A stretch of 64,000 bases of DNA from the NCBI RefSeq assembly GCF_005938215.1, contig NZ_VCPD01000002.1:248001-312000 (forward strand), read 5' to 3'. A program made the position numbers and the translations under genes. Below are positions 24,309 to 33,966 of the stretch, in pieces (the first letter of the stretch is position 1; each line of letters opens with the position of its first letter). This DNA is from Ruegeria sediminis. GTDB lineage: Bacteria; Pseudomonadota; Alphaproteobacteria; Rhodobacterales; Rhodobacteraceae. The notes under the pieces were generated by a model. It was not told where the DNA came from and made no database searches. It saw nothing but the letters and a program-made list of their open reading frames with translations.

Positions 24309-24339
24309 AGGCAGGCCCGACCGGGGTTGCCTCTTTTTT
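24309..24339 (+). terminator. Rho-independent terminator after ispDF-pgpA-cinA
   Basis: AGGCA pairs with TGCCT around an inner CCC/GGG stem, followed by CTTTTTT. It lies between the end of cinA and amt on the same strand and would separate the two transcription units. Confidence 0.6.
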
Positions 24340-24444
24340 CCTCGCCCGCGCTTCGCTTGAAGGCTTCTCATCACCACTCACACGGTGCCGGTCCGACCGC
24401 CCCTGCGGCGAACCGGTGAACCTGACGCGAAAGGAGAGCGGCCC

Positions 24445-25626
24445 ATGAACGGAGCCGATACAGCCTGGATCATCGTCGCGACGGCGTTGGTTCTTTTCAT
24501 GACCCTTCCCGGTCTTTCCCTGTTCTACGGCGGGCTCGTTCGAGCGCGAAACGTGCTCAGCGTGTTCATGCACTGCTTCGCCATCGCCTGCCTCATGAGT
24601 ATCCTTTGGCTCATTGCGGGCTATTCCATCGCCTTCGGCGACGGAACTTCGGGGCTTTGGGGCGGTCTGGGCAAAGCGTTCCTGACCGGGGTCACCGCCG
24701 ACAGCCTGTCCGGCACCTTGCCCGAGATCCTGTTCTTTGCCTTCCAGATGACCTTCGCCATCATCACCCCGGCCCTGATCGTGGGCGCGTATGTGGAGCG
24801 TGTGGGCTTCGGCTTCGTACTTACCTTTTCCAGCCTGTGGATGCTGCTCTGCTATGCGCCGGTGGTTCACTGGATCTGGGGTGGAGGTATCCTGACCGAT
24901 GGCGGCATTCTGGGCGAGGTCGGTGTTCGCGACTTTGCCGGCGGGATCGTCGTTCACGAAACCGCTGGCATCGCGGCGCTGATCGTCGCGATCTTCCTTG
25001 GCCCCCGCCGCAACCGCACGACGCCGCCGCACAATCCCGGCTTCGTCATGATCGGCGCGGCGATGCTGTGGGTGGGCTGGTTCGGCTTCAACGGCGGGTC
25101 GCAGTTGGCCGCCGATGGCGGTGCGGCGATGGCGCTGACGGTCACGCATATTTCGGCGGCGACCGCATCGCTGACCTGGGCGCTTTGGGAGCGTATCAAA
25201 TACGGCAAGGCATCGATGGTCGGCCTGGTGACCGGTACGATTGCCGGCCTCGCCTCGATCACGCCTGCCTCCGGCTATGTCGATCCGGTACAGGCGCTGA
25301 TCATCGGTGCGGTAGCCGGAATCCTGTGCCAGGAGGCCGTCAACGTCATCCGCAACATGCTCAGGATCGATGACACCCTGGATGTGTTTGCCGTGCATGG
25401 CGTGGGCGGCATTTTCGGCACGCTGATGATTGCGGTCTATGGTCTTGGAAGCTGGACCGCGCAGCTTGGAGGGTTGATCATCGTGGGTGCCTTTACGGCA
25501 GTTGTCACTATTGTACTGGTGAAAGTGGTTGCACTTGTCACCGCGCTTCGCGTAGATGCCGAAACCGAGACAAACGGGCTCGATCTTTCAGTTCACGGAG
25601 AGCGGGCCTATGACATGAGCAGCTGA
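24445..25626 (+). CDS. amt: Ammonium transporter Amt
   Basis: A 393-residue channel-like ammonium transporter with eleven predicted helices. It shows the Amt signatures: FYGGLVRARNVLSVFMH, AGGIVVHETAGIAALIVAIFLGPR (twin-His region), WVGWFGFNGGS and AVHGVGGIFGTL. AAGGAG lies before the ATG at 24445. Unlike the usual glnK-amtB arrangement, no PII gene adjoins it; it sits a few kb from ntrBC and stands as its own unit between two terminators. NtrC control is plausible, but I find no clear site. Confidence 0.95.
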   Translation: MNGADTAWIIVATALVLFMTLPGLSLFYGGLVRARNVLSVFMHCFAIACLMSILWLIAGYSIAFGDGTSGLWGGLGKAFLTGVTADSLSGTLPEILFFAFQMTFAIITPALIVGAYVERVGFGFVLTFSSLWMLLCYAPVVHWIWGGGILTDGGILGEVGVRDFAGGIVVHETAGIAALIVAIFLGPRRNRTTPPHNPGFVMIGAAMLWVGWFGFNGGSQLAADGGAAMALTVTHISAATASLTWALWERIKYGKASMVGLVTGTIAGLASITPASGYVDPVQALIIGAVAGILCQEAVNVIRNMLRIDDTLDVFAVHGVGGIFGTLMIAVYGLGSWTAQLGGLIIVGAFTAVVTIVLVKVVALVTALRVDAETETNGLDLSVHGERAYDMSS

Positions 25627-25660
25627 GCCCACCTCAGTGCTCTGCGCCCGAAAGGGCATG

Positions 25661-25690
25661 AAGCGGGCTTATTGAGGCCCGCTTTTTCTT
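25661..25690. terminator. Bidirectional terminator between amt and MmgE/PrpD gene
   Basis: An AAGCGGGC / GCCCGCTT stem with a short loop, followed by TTTTTCTTT on the plus strand. It overlaps the 3' end of the convergent MmgE/PrpD gene and probably serves both. Confidence 0.75.
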
Positions 25691-27012
25691 TCCGCCTCAC
25701 TCGCGGCAATGCCTCGCGCAGCGTTCAGCCGCGCCGCCAGATCTCTGGTGCGTCCGCCGGTTCGCAGCATCGACCAGATTTCGTCCGACTCATCGGCGCC
25801 GATCAGCTTGGCCGCCTTCTCGCGCACGCGGTCCTCTCGCTCACTCAGCGAAAGCGGAGTCATCAGGTCATGCGTCACCTCGCGCCGGACACCGTCGCGC
25901 CGCAGCAGAGACAAGTGCGCCTGCGTCTCGGACAGGCTCTCATCCGCCTCGACCGCAATCCGGTTCCGCAAGGAAATCAGGCGCGGATCGGCGCAGACCG
26001 CCTCTGAATAACTGTCGAGTTTTGCCGTATCGTGCCCCAGCGCTTGCATCGCGATCACGGTGCGATACGAAAATTTTGCCCCCAACCCAGTTGTCGGCGC
26101 CGGTTGGTTGCACACGCTCATCCAGCGCGGATGCGTCTTGACCTTGATTTCCGCGACCTCCGGTTCCGCGATGTCCAGCGCAAGCGCCGCTTCGAGTGCG
26201 GCATGCAGGCCGTGACAACAGGCGTGGAACTTGTGGCTGACGGATTCGAAAAGCCATTCGTCCCCCAGCCCGTCCAGCGCAGCGACAAGATCCAGCGCGC
26301 CGTGATGGGTCGCACCAAAGCCGAACGGACCTTCCAGCGCATCCGGGTTGGGCTCGAACCCGCGCTGCACCAAAAGAACCGCCTCGAGGCCGGCCGCAGC
26401 GGCGATACCGGCATTGTACGGCTTGCCCATGGTTCCGAACTGCGCCTTGAGCCCCGATGCTCGGGTAGCGGTCAGGCCCAGGACCTTCTTCATCTGATCC
26501 GCGTTCAGCCCGGCCAGCCGACCAGCCGCGACGGCCGCACCAAATGCACCCGAGGTTGCCGTCTGATGGAAACCGGTCTGATAGTGGCTGCGCCCCAGCC
26601 AAAGGCCGATGCGGATGGACACCTCCATCCCCACCAATGCCGCTTCCAACAGATCGACAAGCATCCGGTCGGTGCTTTCCGCGATGGCCAACGCAGCGGG
26701 GAACACCGCGACCGAAGGGTGCCCGATATGCGCGAAATGCGTATCGTCATAGTCGAGCGCGTGGGAAACCGTGCCATTGACCAGCGCCGCGCCGCGCAAG
26801 GGGGCGGCACCTTCACCGAACAACTGCGCCTGGGCGACACCGCCTTCTTCAAGCACCATGTCGCGGACGATTCGCGACACCGGCTCATCCGCACCCGCCC
26901 GCCCGACGGCGAGCCAGTCCAGCGCGGACAGGGATGCGACGATCCGGGCCTGGGTCGTGGTCGCAACCGGCCCCGCGGCAAAGTCGGCAAGTGTCGAGGT
27001 CAGATCAGTCAT
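25669..27012 (-). CDS. MmgE/PrpD-family protein
   Basis: A 447-residue member of the MmgE/PrpD family, which includes 2-methylcitrate dehydratase, cis-aconitate decarboxylase and iminodisuccinate epimerase. Typical blocks are ALVNGTVSHALDYDDTHF, HIGHPSVAVFPAALA, HYQTGFHQTATSGAFGAAVAAGRL and SHKFHACCHGLH. There are no prpB or prpC genes nearby, so a methylcitrate-cycle role is not supported; the substrate is open. It starts 37 bases beyond the end of the coq10-like gene. Confidence 0.87.
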   Translation of the reverse strand: MTDLTSTLADFAAGPVATTTQARIVASLSALDWLAVGRAGADEPVSRIVRDMVLEEGGVAQAQLFGEGAAPLRGAALVNGTVSHALDYDDTHFAHIGHPSVAVFPAALAIAESTDRMLVDLLEAALVGMEVSIRIGLWLGRSHYQTGFHQTATSGAFGAAVAAGRLAGLNADQMKKVLGLTATRASGLKAQFGTMGKPYNAGIAAAAGLEAVLLVQRGFEPNPDALEGPFGFGATHHGALDLVAALDGLGDEWLFESVSHKFHACCHGLHAALEAALALDIAEPEVAEIKVKTHPRWMSVCNQPAPTTGLGAKFSYRTVIAMQALGHDTAKLDSYSEAVCADPRLISLRNRIAVEADESLSETQAHLSLLRRDGVRREVTHDLMTPLSLSEREDRVREKAAKLIGADESDEIWSMLRTGGRTRDLAARLNAARGIAASEAERKSGPQ

Positions 27013-27049
27013 GGTCGCAGTCTAGCGCCGCTAGACGGCGGGTAAAGCC

Positions 27050-27496
27050 TCAGCCGTAGAGAGCGGCGGCGCGCTGTTCGAAGGCGCGCACGATCCGGTG
27101 CATCGCTTCGTTGAAAACCACGCCGATGATCCCCTGCAGGACCGCGTTCTTGAACTCGAAATCCACATGGAACGAGACATTGCAACCACCGTCCGGCGAT
27201 TCGTGGAATGTCCAGTCGGATTTCATGTAGCGGAAGGGACCATCCAGGTATTCGGTGTCGATCCGCTTGATCACCGGCTGAAGCGTGACGCGGCTGCCGA
27301 AACGTTCGCGGAACACCTTGAAGGAAATCACCAGATCCGCCTCCATCACCTCGACCTCGCCAAGCGCATAGGTGCGCCGGATGCGGGCGGCCGCACACCA
27401 GGGCAGGAACTGCGGGTACTTGGCCACGTCGGCGACCAGATCGTACATCTGCTGGGCGGTGTAAGGCAGGTGACGGGTTTCCGAGTGGGTAGGCAT
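27050..27496 (-). CDS. Coq10-like ubiquinone-binding START-domain protein
   Basis: A 148-residue SRPBCC/START-fold protein similar to mitochondrial Coq10 and bacterial RatA. It shows the N-terminal [23 protein letters not shown] and the C-terminal [33 protein letters not shown]. Coq10 binds ubiquinone and supports respiration. The ATG at 27496 matches the family start; the longer frame has no support. It is divergent from hpt, with 72 bases between starts. Confidence 0.88.
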   Translation of the reverse strand: MPTHSETRHLPYTAQQMYDLVADVAKYPQFLPWCAAARIRRTYALGEVEVMEADLVISFKVFRERFGSRVTLQPVIKRIDTEYLDGPFRYMKSDWTFHESPDGGCNVSFHVDFEFKNAVLQGIIGVVFNEAMHRIVRAFEQRAAALYG

Positions 27497-27568
27497 CAGT
27501 TCCGGTTTTATTGCATGACAATGGCGCGTCATGTCGTATGTTGCGCGCCAAAGATCAAGGGGCCCGAC

Positions 27569-28111
27569 ATGAGCCAACGCGCATATGTGATAGATGAGAT
27601 GATCTCGGCCAAGGCGATCGCCGCTCGGATCGAGGAGCTGTGCCGCGAGATTTCCGCCGAATTCGGCGATACCGAAAAGCTTGTGGTCGTCGGCTTGCTG
27701 CGCGGCAGCTTCGTTTTCATCGCCGATCTGGTGCGCGAACTGGATCTGCCCATCGAAGTGGATTTCCTCGAGGCTTCATCATATGGCGACGCGATGGAAA
27801 GCAGCCGGGAAGTGCGTATTCTCAAGGATTTGCGCGGCGCTATTGAAGGGCGCGACGTGCTGGTCGTCGAGGATATCGTGGATACCGGCCACACGCTGAA
27901 CCACGTGACCCACCTATTGGAAAGCAGGAAACCAAGGAGACTGAAGTCCATCGCCCTTCTGGACAAGCCCAGCCGCCGCGAGGTGGATTTCCGCTCTGAC
28001 TGGATCGGGTTCGAGATCCCCGACGAATTCGTGGTGGGCTATGGCATCGACTATGCGCAGAGGAACCGGAATCTGCCCTTCATCGGCAAGGTCCGGTTTC
28101 CTGACAGCTGA
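27569..28111 (+). CDS. hpt: Hypoxanthine phosphoribosyltransferase
   Basis: A 180-residue purine-salvage enzyme that converts hypoxanthine (and guanine) plus PRPP to IMP/GMP. It shows the PRPP-binding [14 protein letters not shown], the pyrophosphate loop [10 protein letters not shown] and the purine-site [24 protein letters not shown]. The ATG at 27569 gives the natural start [13 protein letters not shown] 57-codon gene follows 29 bases later. Confidence 0.95.
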   Translation: MSQRAYVIDEMISAKAIAARIEELCREISAEFGDTEKLVVVGLLRGSFVFIADLVRELDLPIEVDFLEASSYGDAMESSREVRILKDLRGAIEGRDVLVVEDIVDTGHTLNHVTHLLESRKPRRLKSIALLDKPSRREVDFRSDWIGFEIPDEFVVGYGIDYAQRNRNLPFIGKVRFPDS

Positions 28112-28140
28112 GTCACCGGCAAACCCCGGCGGAGGCCAAG

Positions 28141-28314
28141 ATGAACATCCGGCACTTTTTGCGCATGTCGAAATGGGCGCGGAATCCTCCGTCGGAGGGA
28201 CGCGTGAAATTCGTTTTCGGCGTCATTCTTGCCTGCCTCATCGTAGCCGGGATCGAATACATGGGCTGGTGGCCTGAATGGGCCCGAAGCGAGGCGCTGA
28301 AACTCCGGCCCTGA
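28141..28314 (+). CDS. Small membrane protein, 57 residues
   Basis: The short open frame begins MNIRHFLRMSKWARNPPSEG and continues with one membrane helix (VFGVILACLIVAGIEYMGWW) before a short charged tail. GGAGG lies six bases before the ATG, and it follows hpt closely on the same strand. The length, ribosome site and typical basic-then-hydrophobic layout make it a real gene. I recall similar small proteins in other Rhodobacteraceae, but the function is unknown. Confidence 0.7.
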   Translation: MNIRHFLRMSKWARNPPSEGRVKFVFGVILACLIVAGIEYMGWWPEWARSEALKLRP

Positions 28315-28326
28315 GGAGGTCAGGCT

Positions 28327-29469
28327 TCAGCCCAACACGTCACGGATGGCGGCAAGAAAAATGCCTGCGCCGACGGGTATGAGCGTGTCCGGGAAATCGT
28401 AATCCGGATTGTGAAGCTGCGGGTGGTCACGCCCTGCCCCCAGCCAGAACATCGCCGAAACCGCGCCTTTCGCAAATTGCCCGAAATCTTCGGAAAACCG
28501 CTGAGGCTTGTACGTCAACTGCAGAGGTACGCCATTCGTCTGGCAAGCGCGGGACAGGATTCTCACCGCTTCGGCATGGTTGGTGCAGGCTTCGAAGATG
28601 TCGTCATAGGCAATTTCCACCCCTAACCCTGCAGTCGCGGCCTCAGCCCGCGCCAGCGTTTCGGCTTCGTTGACCAATTGCTGCATCCGTTCGTCCGATA
28701 CCGTGCGAAGAGTCACCCATAGCTCGCCTCGCCCTGGCGCCACGCCGAAGGTGGGTTCGCCCAATTCTGCGTGGGTCAGCGTCGTCAGGGCGTAGCCCGC
28801 ATCAAGCGCTCCTCCCCTGCCCAAACCAGCGAGAGCAGGCATCAGCCGCGCCATCGCAGCAGCGGGCGAAAGCCCGTCTTGCGGGGCGGCAGCGTGCGAA
28901 GTCTTTCCCTTCAGCACGACGCGCATCCCGCGCGAGGCACAATTGGCCGGACCAGTGCAAAGTTCCACCTTTCCGAGCGGAAGTCCGGGCAGGTTGTGCA
29001 GAGAAAACACATAGTCCGGCGCAATGCGCTCAAATGCGGGATCCGCCATATAGGCAGCCGCACCTTTTCCAGTTTCTTCCGCGGGCTGGAAGATCAGCAC
29101 CACCCTGCCCCGTTTCGGTCGGTCCAGTGCCAATGCCTCCGCAACCGCAAGGACCATAGTCATGTGTCCATCGTGGCCACAGAGATGCGCCATGCCCGAC
29201 ACGCGCGACGCATGGTCCGCGACGGATTGTTCTTCGATGGGCAGGGCGTCGAGTTCGCACCTTACGCCTACGCACGGACCCTCGATGCCGCTGTCGAACA
29301 CGGCGGCAACTCCGTGAGCGCCAATGCCGGTCAGAACCTCGTCCGGCTGGCACTGTCGCAGCCAGCTTTGGATGCGGGCTGCGGTTTGTTCTTCCTGCCC
29401 GGAAATCTCGGGATATTGGTGCAGTTCATGCCGCAGGTCCGCGAGACGCGCCTGCGCTTCGGGCGTCAT
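28327..29469 (-). CDS. M20D-family amidohydrolase (hippurate hydrolase-like)
   Basis: A 380-residue zinc/manganese-dependent aminoacylase or carboxypeptidase of the IAA-amino-acid hydrolase/HipO group. Metal-site blocks are visible: [22 protein letters not shown] and [11 protein letters not shown], with [22 protein letters not shown] near the C-terminus. It probably cleaves N-acyl amino acids; the acyl group is unknown. Its ATG overlaps the lipA stop by four bases, an unusual partnership that shows co-transcription rather than a shared pathway. Confidence 0.9.
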   Translation of the reverse strand: MTPEAQARLADLRHELHQYPEISGQEEQTAARIQSWLRQCQPDEVLTGIGAHGVAAVFDSGIEGPCVGVRCELDALPIEEQSVADHASRVSGMAHLCGHDGHMTMVLAVAEALALDRPKRGRVVLIFQPAEETGKGAAAYMADPAFERIAPDYVFSLHNLPGLPLGKVELCTGPANCASRGMRVVLKGKTSHAAAPQDGLSPAAAMARLMPALAGLGRGGALDAGYALTTLTHAELGEPTFGVAPGRGELWVTLRTVSDERMQQLVNEAETLARAEAATAGLGVEIAYDDIFEACTNHAEAVRILSRACQTNGVPLQLTYKPQRFSEDFGQFAKGAVSAMFWLGAGRDHPQLHNPDYDFPDTLIPVGAGIFLAAIRDVLG

Positions 29470-30416
29470 GCCTGTCCAAGCTTCTTCTGCCTCGCCTCGC
29501 GCAAACGGGCGAAATCGTCGCCAGCGTGGTAGGACGAGCGCGTCAGCGGGGTGGCCGAAACCATCAGGAAGCCTTTGCCGTAGGCGGCTTTTTCGTATGC
29601 CGCGAATTCCTCGGGCGTCACGAACCGGTCAACACGATGGTGTTTCGGCGTCGGCTGCAGGTACTGCCCGATGGTCAAGAAGTCGATATCCGCCGCCCGC
29701 ATGTCATCCATCACCTGGCGGACTTGCTGTTCCTGTTCGCCCAGTCCGACCATGATGCCCGACTTGGTGAAAATGGACGGATCGAGTTCCTTGACGCGCT
29801 GCAGAAGACGCAGCGAGTGGAAATACCGCGCGCCGGGGCGCACTTCGGGATAGAGGCCGGGAACGGTCTCCAGGTTGTGGTTGAAAACGTCGGGCTTCGC
29901 CTCGACAACAACCTCCAGCACCGACGGATCGCATTTCAGGAAATCCGGCGTGAGGATCTCGATCGTCGTGCTGGGAGAACGGTGCCGCACCGCGCGGACC
30001 GTCTGCGCGAAGTGCTCGGCGCCGCCGTCTTCCAGATCGTCCCGGTCGACCGAGGTGATGACCACATGGTTGAGACCCAGCTTTTCGACGGCATGAGCCA
30101 CCCGACCGGGTTCAAAGACGTCCAGCGCGTCCGGCCGGCCCGTCGCGATGTTGCAGAAGGTGCAGCCGCGCGTGCAGATCTCGCCCATGATCATCATGGT
30201 GGCGTGGCCCGCGCTCCAGCACTCGCCGACATTGGGGCAACCGGCCTCTTCGCAGACGGTTACCAGGTTGTTCTCGCGCATGATCTTGTGGGTGTCGGCA
30301 TAGCCCTTGCCGCCGGGCGCCTTGACGCGGATCCAGCTTGGTTTCTTGGGCTGCGCATTGTCAGGGCGATGCGCCTTTTCCGGATGCCGTTGCTCGGGGA
30401 TTTTCAGGTCACGCAC
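29466..30416 (-). CDS. lipA: Lipoyl synthase
   Basis: A radical-SAM enzyme that inserts two sulphur atoms into octanoyl-protein to make lipoate for 2-oxoacid dehydrogenases and glycine cleavage. The 316-residue protein has the auxiliary cluster motif [12 protein letters not shown], the radical-SAM CTRGCTFC and the C-terminal [10 protein letters not shown] with the RSSY signature. The start is a GTG at 30416 ([17 protein letters not shown]), with GGAAA about nine bases upstream; the N-terminus matches roseobacter LipA as I remember it. Confidence 0.97.
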   Translation of the reverse strand: MRDLKIPEQRHPEKAHRPDNAQPKKPSWIRVKAPGGKGYADTHKIMRENNLVTVCEEAGCPNVGECWSAGHATMMIMGEICTRGCTFCNIATGRPDALDVFEPGRVAHAVEKLGLNHVVITSVDRDDLEDGGAEHFAQTVRAVRHRSPSTTIEILTPDFLKCDPSVLEVVVEAKPDVFNHNLETVPGLYPEVRPGARYFHSLRLLQRVKELDPSIFTKSGIMVGLGEQEQQVRQVMDDMRAADIDFLTIGQYLQPTPKHHRVDRFVTPEEFAAYEKAAYGKGFLMVSATPLTRSSYHAGDDFARLREARQKKLGQA

Positions 30417-30679
30417 AGAGGTTTTCCGTCAATTTGGGTCAACACGGTTTCCCGATAACATAACGTGGGGTCACAAGTAAGGCCAGTGACGCATGGCCGC
30501 TATGCGCATCCAGTTTGCAGATGCGGCATGGCGACAAGAAAAATATGGGTATTTGCCCCTATGCCAATGTTTGAATTGGGTTTTGAGTAGTTGGCGCACG
30601 CAGAATTTCAACCGTTGAAGCCCAGTTAGAATCGTTTTAAGCCCCCGCGAAGAAGACAGTGAATCACAGGAGCTAGATC

Positions 30680-31228
30680 ATGAAAACTGGCGCAAAACTG
30701 CCCAACGTGACCTTCCACACCCGCGTGCGCGACGAAGCGGTCGAAGGCCCCAATCCGTTCCGTTGGGAAGACAAGACAACCGCCGACTATTTCGCCGGAA
30801 AGCGTGTGATCCTGTTCTCGCTGCCCGGCGCGTTCACCCCCACCTGCTCGACCTACCAGTTGCCCGGTTTCGAGAAGGGCTTCGAGACGTTCAAGTCGCA
30901 TGGCATCGACGCGATCTACTGCATGTCGGTGAATGACAGCTTCGTGATGAACAAATGGGCGCAGGATCAGAAGCTGGAGAACGTCAAAGTGATCCCGGAC
31001 GGCTCGGGCGAATTCACCCGCAAGATGGGCATGTTGGTCGACAAGGACAACCTGGGCTTCGGCATGCGTTCGTGGCGCTATGCAGCCATCGTCAACGACG
31101 GTGTTGTCGAAGCATGGTTCGAAGAGCCCGGCCTGATGGACAACTGCCCCGAGGATCCTTACGGCGTTTCCTCGCCGGAAAACCTGTTGAGCTATCTCGC
31201 CGAGGCGAAGCAGCCCGAACTGGCCTGA
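30680..31228 (+). CDS. Peroxiredoxin (Prx5/AhpE-like)
   Basis: A 182-residue thiol peroxidase of the Prx5 type. Peroxidatic Cys56 lies in SLPGAFTPTCSTYQLPGF. Further cysteines at CMSVND and MDNCPEDPYG could resolve the disulphide or accept glutathione. Family members reduce H2O2 and alkyl hydroperoxides. It lies tail-to-tail with oxyR, so the pair forms a peroxide-defence locus, although its own promoter, not a shared one, would be OxyR-controlled. Confidence 0.93.
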   Translation: MKTGAKLPNVTFHTRVRDEAVEGPNPFRWEDKTTADYFAGKRVILFSLPGAFTPTCSTYQLPGFEKGFETFKSHGIDAIYCMSVNDSFVMNKWAQDQKLENVKVIPDGSGEFTRKMGMLVDKDNLGFGMRSWRYAAIVNDGVVEAWFEEPGLMDNCPEDPYGVSSPENLLSYLAEAKQPELA

Positions 31229-31251
31229 TCTGGTCGGAGAAATCCTTGCTT

Positions 31252-31283
31252 AGGGGCCCGCATTTGCCGGGCCCCTTTTCTTT
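31252..31283 (+). terminator. Terminator after peroxiredoxin
   Basis: A strong GC stem (AGGGGCCCG with CGGGCCCCT around CATTTGC), followed by TTTTCTTT. It stands between the convergent peroxiredoxin and oxyR genes. Confidence 0.85.
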
Positions 31284-31302
31284 CCGCGATGCCGATTTAG
31301 GG

Positions 31303-32244
31303 TCAGGCGCAAAGGGTGGCGTTCGAGCGTGTGCGTTCGACAATCCCTTCGCCCACTTCACGTATCACATCCGCCAACTCGTCGAACCATCCGTCGGCTG
31401 ACGTGGAGTCGCGGCGAACCAGGCCGACCGTTCGTGCGGGTTGCGGTTCGGTGAAACGCAACAGCTTGAGGCCCGGCACAGCCTCGGCCTCGGCACGGGC
31501 GGCAAGTTCCGGCATCAGCGTCAGGCCGAAACCTTCGGCCACCAGCCGCGACAGAGTGGCCAACGAAGACGCTCCCATGTCGATCCGTGCGCTGGTGCGA
31601 TCATGGCCGCACACTTCCAACGCCTGATCCGTCAGGCAGTGACCGTCTTCCAGAAGCATCAGATGCGCCGATTTCAGGTCGGTAGGCCGCAGCGCCTCTG
31701 GGCTGTTGGCCAGACGGTCCAGCCTTGCCTGGTTGCCCGCAAGCAAAAACCTGTCTTCGAACAGCGGTTCTTCGTGCAGCCCGGGAGTGCCGGACGGCAA
31801 CGCCAGCACCGCGGCGTCGATCTCGCCTTCGCGCAGCAGCGCCAACAGCCGTTCGGTCCGCGCCTCGCGGATCTGCACGCGCAAGGACACGTCGCCGGAC
31901 CGCAACGCAGCCAGAACGCCGGGCAGCAGATAGGGCGCCATCGTCGGGATAAGACCCAGCGACAGCGATTTCTGCCCTCCGGAGTGATCGCGGGCCAACC
32001 GGTCCAGCCGATCGGCCGCGCCAAGGATGTACCGGGCATGTTCCAGCACGTCCCGGCCCAGCGGCGTAAGAAGAATGTCCCGCGATCGGCGCTCGACCAG
32101 CGGACCGCCCAACAGATCTTCCAGCGCCCTTATCTGGACCGACAGGGCCGGTTGTGACACGTGGCACGCTTGCGCCGCGCGGCCGAAGTTCCGGTGTTCC
32201 ACGACAGCCTTGAAGTACTGAAGTTGCCTGAGAGTGAAATTCAT
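31303..32244 (-). CDS. oxyR: Hydrogen-peroxide-sensing regulator OxyR
   Basis: A 313-residue LysR-family activator. The N-terminal winged helix is NFTLRQLQYFKAVVEHRNFGRAAQACHVSQPALS. The regulatory domain contains LLEDGHCLTDQALEVC, so Cys203 and Cys212 match the redox pair of E. coli OxyR (spacing nine), which identifies it among LysR proteins. The ATG at 32244 is preferred over a TTG two codons upstream. It faces the peroxiredoxin gene and is the likely regulator of that peroxidase. Confidence 0.93.
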   Translation of the reverse strand: MNFTLRQLQYFKAVVEHRNFGRAAQACHVSQPALSVQIRALEDLLGGPLVERRSRDILLTPLGRDVLEHARYILGAADRLDRLARDHSGGQKSLSLGLIPTMAPYLLPGVLAALRSGDVSLRVQIREARTERLLALLREGEIDAAVLALPSGTPGLHEEPLFEDRFLLAGNQARLDRLANSPEALRPTDLKSAHLMLLEDGHCLTDQALEVCGHDRTSARIDMGASSLATLSRLVAEGFGLTLMPELAARAEAEAVPGLKLLRFTEPQPARTVGLVRRDSTSADGWFDELADVIREVGEGIVERTRSNATLCA

Positions 32245-32313
32245 AGCCAAAAGCTATCACTTCACCCGGCTTCGGCAAGCTGGATCAATGCAAGACGGCG
32301 ATGTCCGTCGGAA

Positions 32314-33426
32314 TTAGCCGATCAAGCGGTCGCGTTCGGCCTGTCCGTCATAGTGCCGTTTCAACCGCTGCAGCGCGATCCGCAGCACGATCTTGCCAGA
32401 TCGGGCCGACCACCCCATCCGCTTTTCCGCAAGTTCCAACCCTTCCAGATAACAACAACACCGCAAAGCAACGTCGCTAAGCCCCGGCCCCAGATCCGAA
32501 AGCGCCCGCGCGACACGCTCGCGCGCCGCAGCCGGACCACGGCCGGCATGCGCATCCGATACCGGGTCACTGCTCACGCCGCCGGTCAGAAAGCGATCCC
32601 AGTTCTGCGCAATCTGCGGCCCGATCTGAGACAGCTCGAAGTCTTCGCGCAACCGTTCGCCCGCACGAACGAGCGCCTCATCGAGAAAGGGTTGTCCGTC
32701 CCGATCCCGGCGTCGCGCGAGCGCGATCAAAGGGCTTTCGGTCAAACTGTACCGCAACCGCCTCGGCCTGTCGCCTTCGTCGATGAAACCGTGGCCTTGC
32801 GGAGCGAAGGGCGCGCGGACCTCGGCAAAGCCCAGGTCGTTGCGGGAACGGGCGCGGTTTTCCGCGTTGGCCACCAACTGGCCGTAAGCGCTGCGCCCTA
32901 GCGGAGTGATGTGATACCTCGATATGCGACCAGGTTTGTTGCAGGAAATCCAATCGTTTAACGCGAGCGCCTGGGCGACCTCGCTGTCCACGACCGCGGT
33001 TCTTGTGGCGCCGGTCTCGCCGCCATCCCGAACGACCACGGCCTTGTCCATGTCCTCGGCCACGGCAAGTACTGCCCCCGCCTCGCACAACCGCCGCAGA
33101 ACCCGCAACGCTTCGCGGTCGAAGGCTTCGGCTTGCTGCGCCTCGTCTTCCGGCATCTCATCCGGGCGCATCCACACCCCGCCATGTGGCACGCCTTCCC
33201 GTCTTGGCGCCGCCAGATGCGCGGCGAGGGACTGAAGGGCCGCATCCACCAGAGGATCGTCTCGGCGCATCTCGATCCGCCGGATCTGCCGCAGCACGGT
33301 CGAGGCATGACAGCCCGCCGAACGCGCAAGGTCCCTGATCGACCGCCCCGCCTCGGTATGGGCCAAGTAACGCTGCGCGCCTTCGGGAACCCAGGCCGGA
33401 ACGGAAGAAACAATACGATTTTCCAT
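32314..33426 (-). CDS. DUF6456 helix-turn-helix protein
   Basis: A 370-residue putative regulator. An N-terminal helix-turn-helix (AGRSIRDLARSAGCHASTVLRQIRRIE, about residues 23-49) is followed by a middle winged-helix-like region, and the C-terminal DUF6456 block ends GLSDVALRCCCYLEGLELAEKRMGWSARSGKIVLRIALQRLKRHY. The ATG at 33426 is chosen over an upstream extension. It is divergent from the DUF6477 gene across 240 bases. Function unknown; DNA binding is inferred from the fold. Confidence 0.8.
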   Translation of the reverse strand: MENRIVSSVPAWVPEGAQRYLAHTEAGRSIRDLARSAGCHASTVLRQIRRIEMRRDDPLVDAALQSLAAHLAAPRREGVPHGGVWMRPDEMPEDEAQQAEAFDREALRVLRRLCEAGAVLAVAEDMDKAVVVRDGGETGATRTAVVDSEVAQALALNDWISCNKPGRISRYHITPLGRSAYGQLVANAENRARSRNDLGFAEVRAPFAPQGHGFIDEGDRPRRLRYSLTESPLIALARRRDRDGQPFLDEALVRAGERLREDFELSQIGPQIAQNWDRFLTGGVSSDPVSDAHAGRGPAAARERVARALSDLGPGLSDVALRCCCYLEGLELAEKRMGWSARSGKIVLRIALQRLKRHYDGQAERDRLIG

Positions 33427-33666
33427 GGTTTCACGCCCTCGTCGACAGTGACACGGTCTCAATTCGCCAGCGGAATTAAGGTTAACAAAACTCTACCTAT
33501 GAGCGGTTTCGTTACCCGTTCGTTAAAGGCCAGCGGTTCCGGGCAGGATTGATTCAAAAAGATAAACAGTCGTGAAACCATCGCACGTTGTTCGTTGATG
33601 CGGGCAACACCCTTATAGATTGTGTCACAACGCGCGGGATCACGCAGAACCAGGAAGGGTCATCAC

Positions 33667-33966
33667 ATGCAGGATATCATGACAACACTCTCAACACTCC
33701 GCCGCCCCCGGCTTTTGATCCGGGCAGCGAAATTCGGGACGCAGGAGTACAATCGTGACCGCCACCTGCAACGGCTTTTCGGATACGGAACCCTTCCGAC
33801 TTCCGGGGCCGCGTTGATGAAGCTGTTGGATATGGAACGGGAACTGAACGATCAGCGTCGCGACGACGGTGCCGCCTATTCCCTGGCCCGGCATCTGGAC
33901 GTGCTGATCGCGATCTTGGGTGAGGCGCAGCTGTATCAGGCCAGCTGCGCCTCTCTTCACGCTTGA
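33667..33966 (+). CDS. DUF6477-family small protein
   Basis: A 99-residue cytoplasmic protein with a basic N-terminal helix (LRRPRLLIRAAKFGTQEYNRDRHLQRLFG) and two further helices (ALMKLLDMERELNDQRRDDGAAYSLARHLDVLIAILGEAQLY). I recognise it as the DUF6477 type common in Rhodobacteraceae, of unknown function. AGGAAGG lies just upstream of the ATG at 33667; a GTG 15 codons earlier is unlikely. It ends exactly against the stop of the convergent mttB-like gene (no spacer). Confidence 0.75.
   Translation: MQDIMTTLSTLRRPRLLIRAAKFGTQEYNRDRHLQRLFGYGTLPTSGAALMKLLDMERELNDQRRDDGAAYSLARHLDVLIAILGEAQLYQASCASLHA

Noticed and set aside
24251-24444. A sigma-54 or NtrC site upstream of amt
   Set aside because: I searched by eye for TGGC-N9-TTGC and TGCACC-N5-GGTGCA and found no convincing match.
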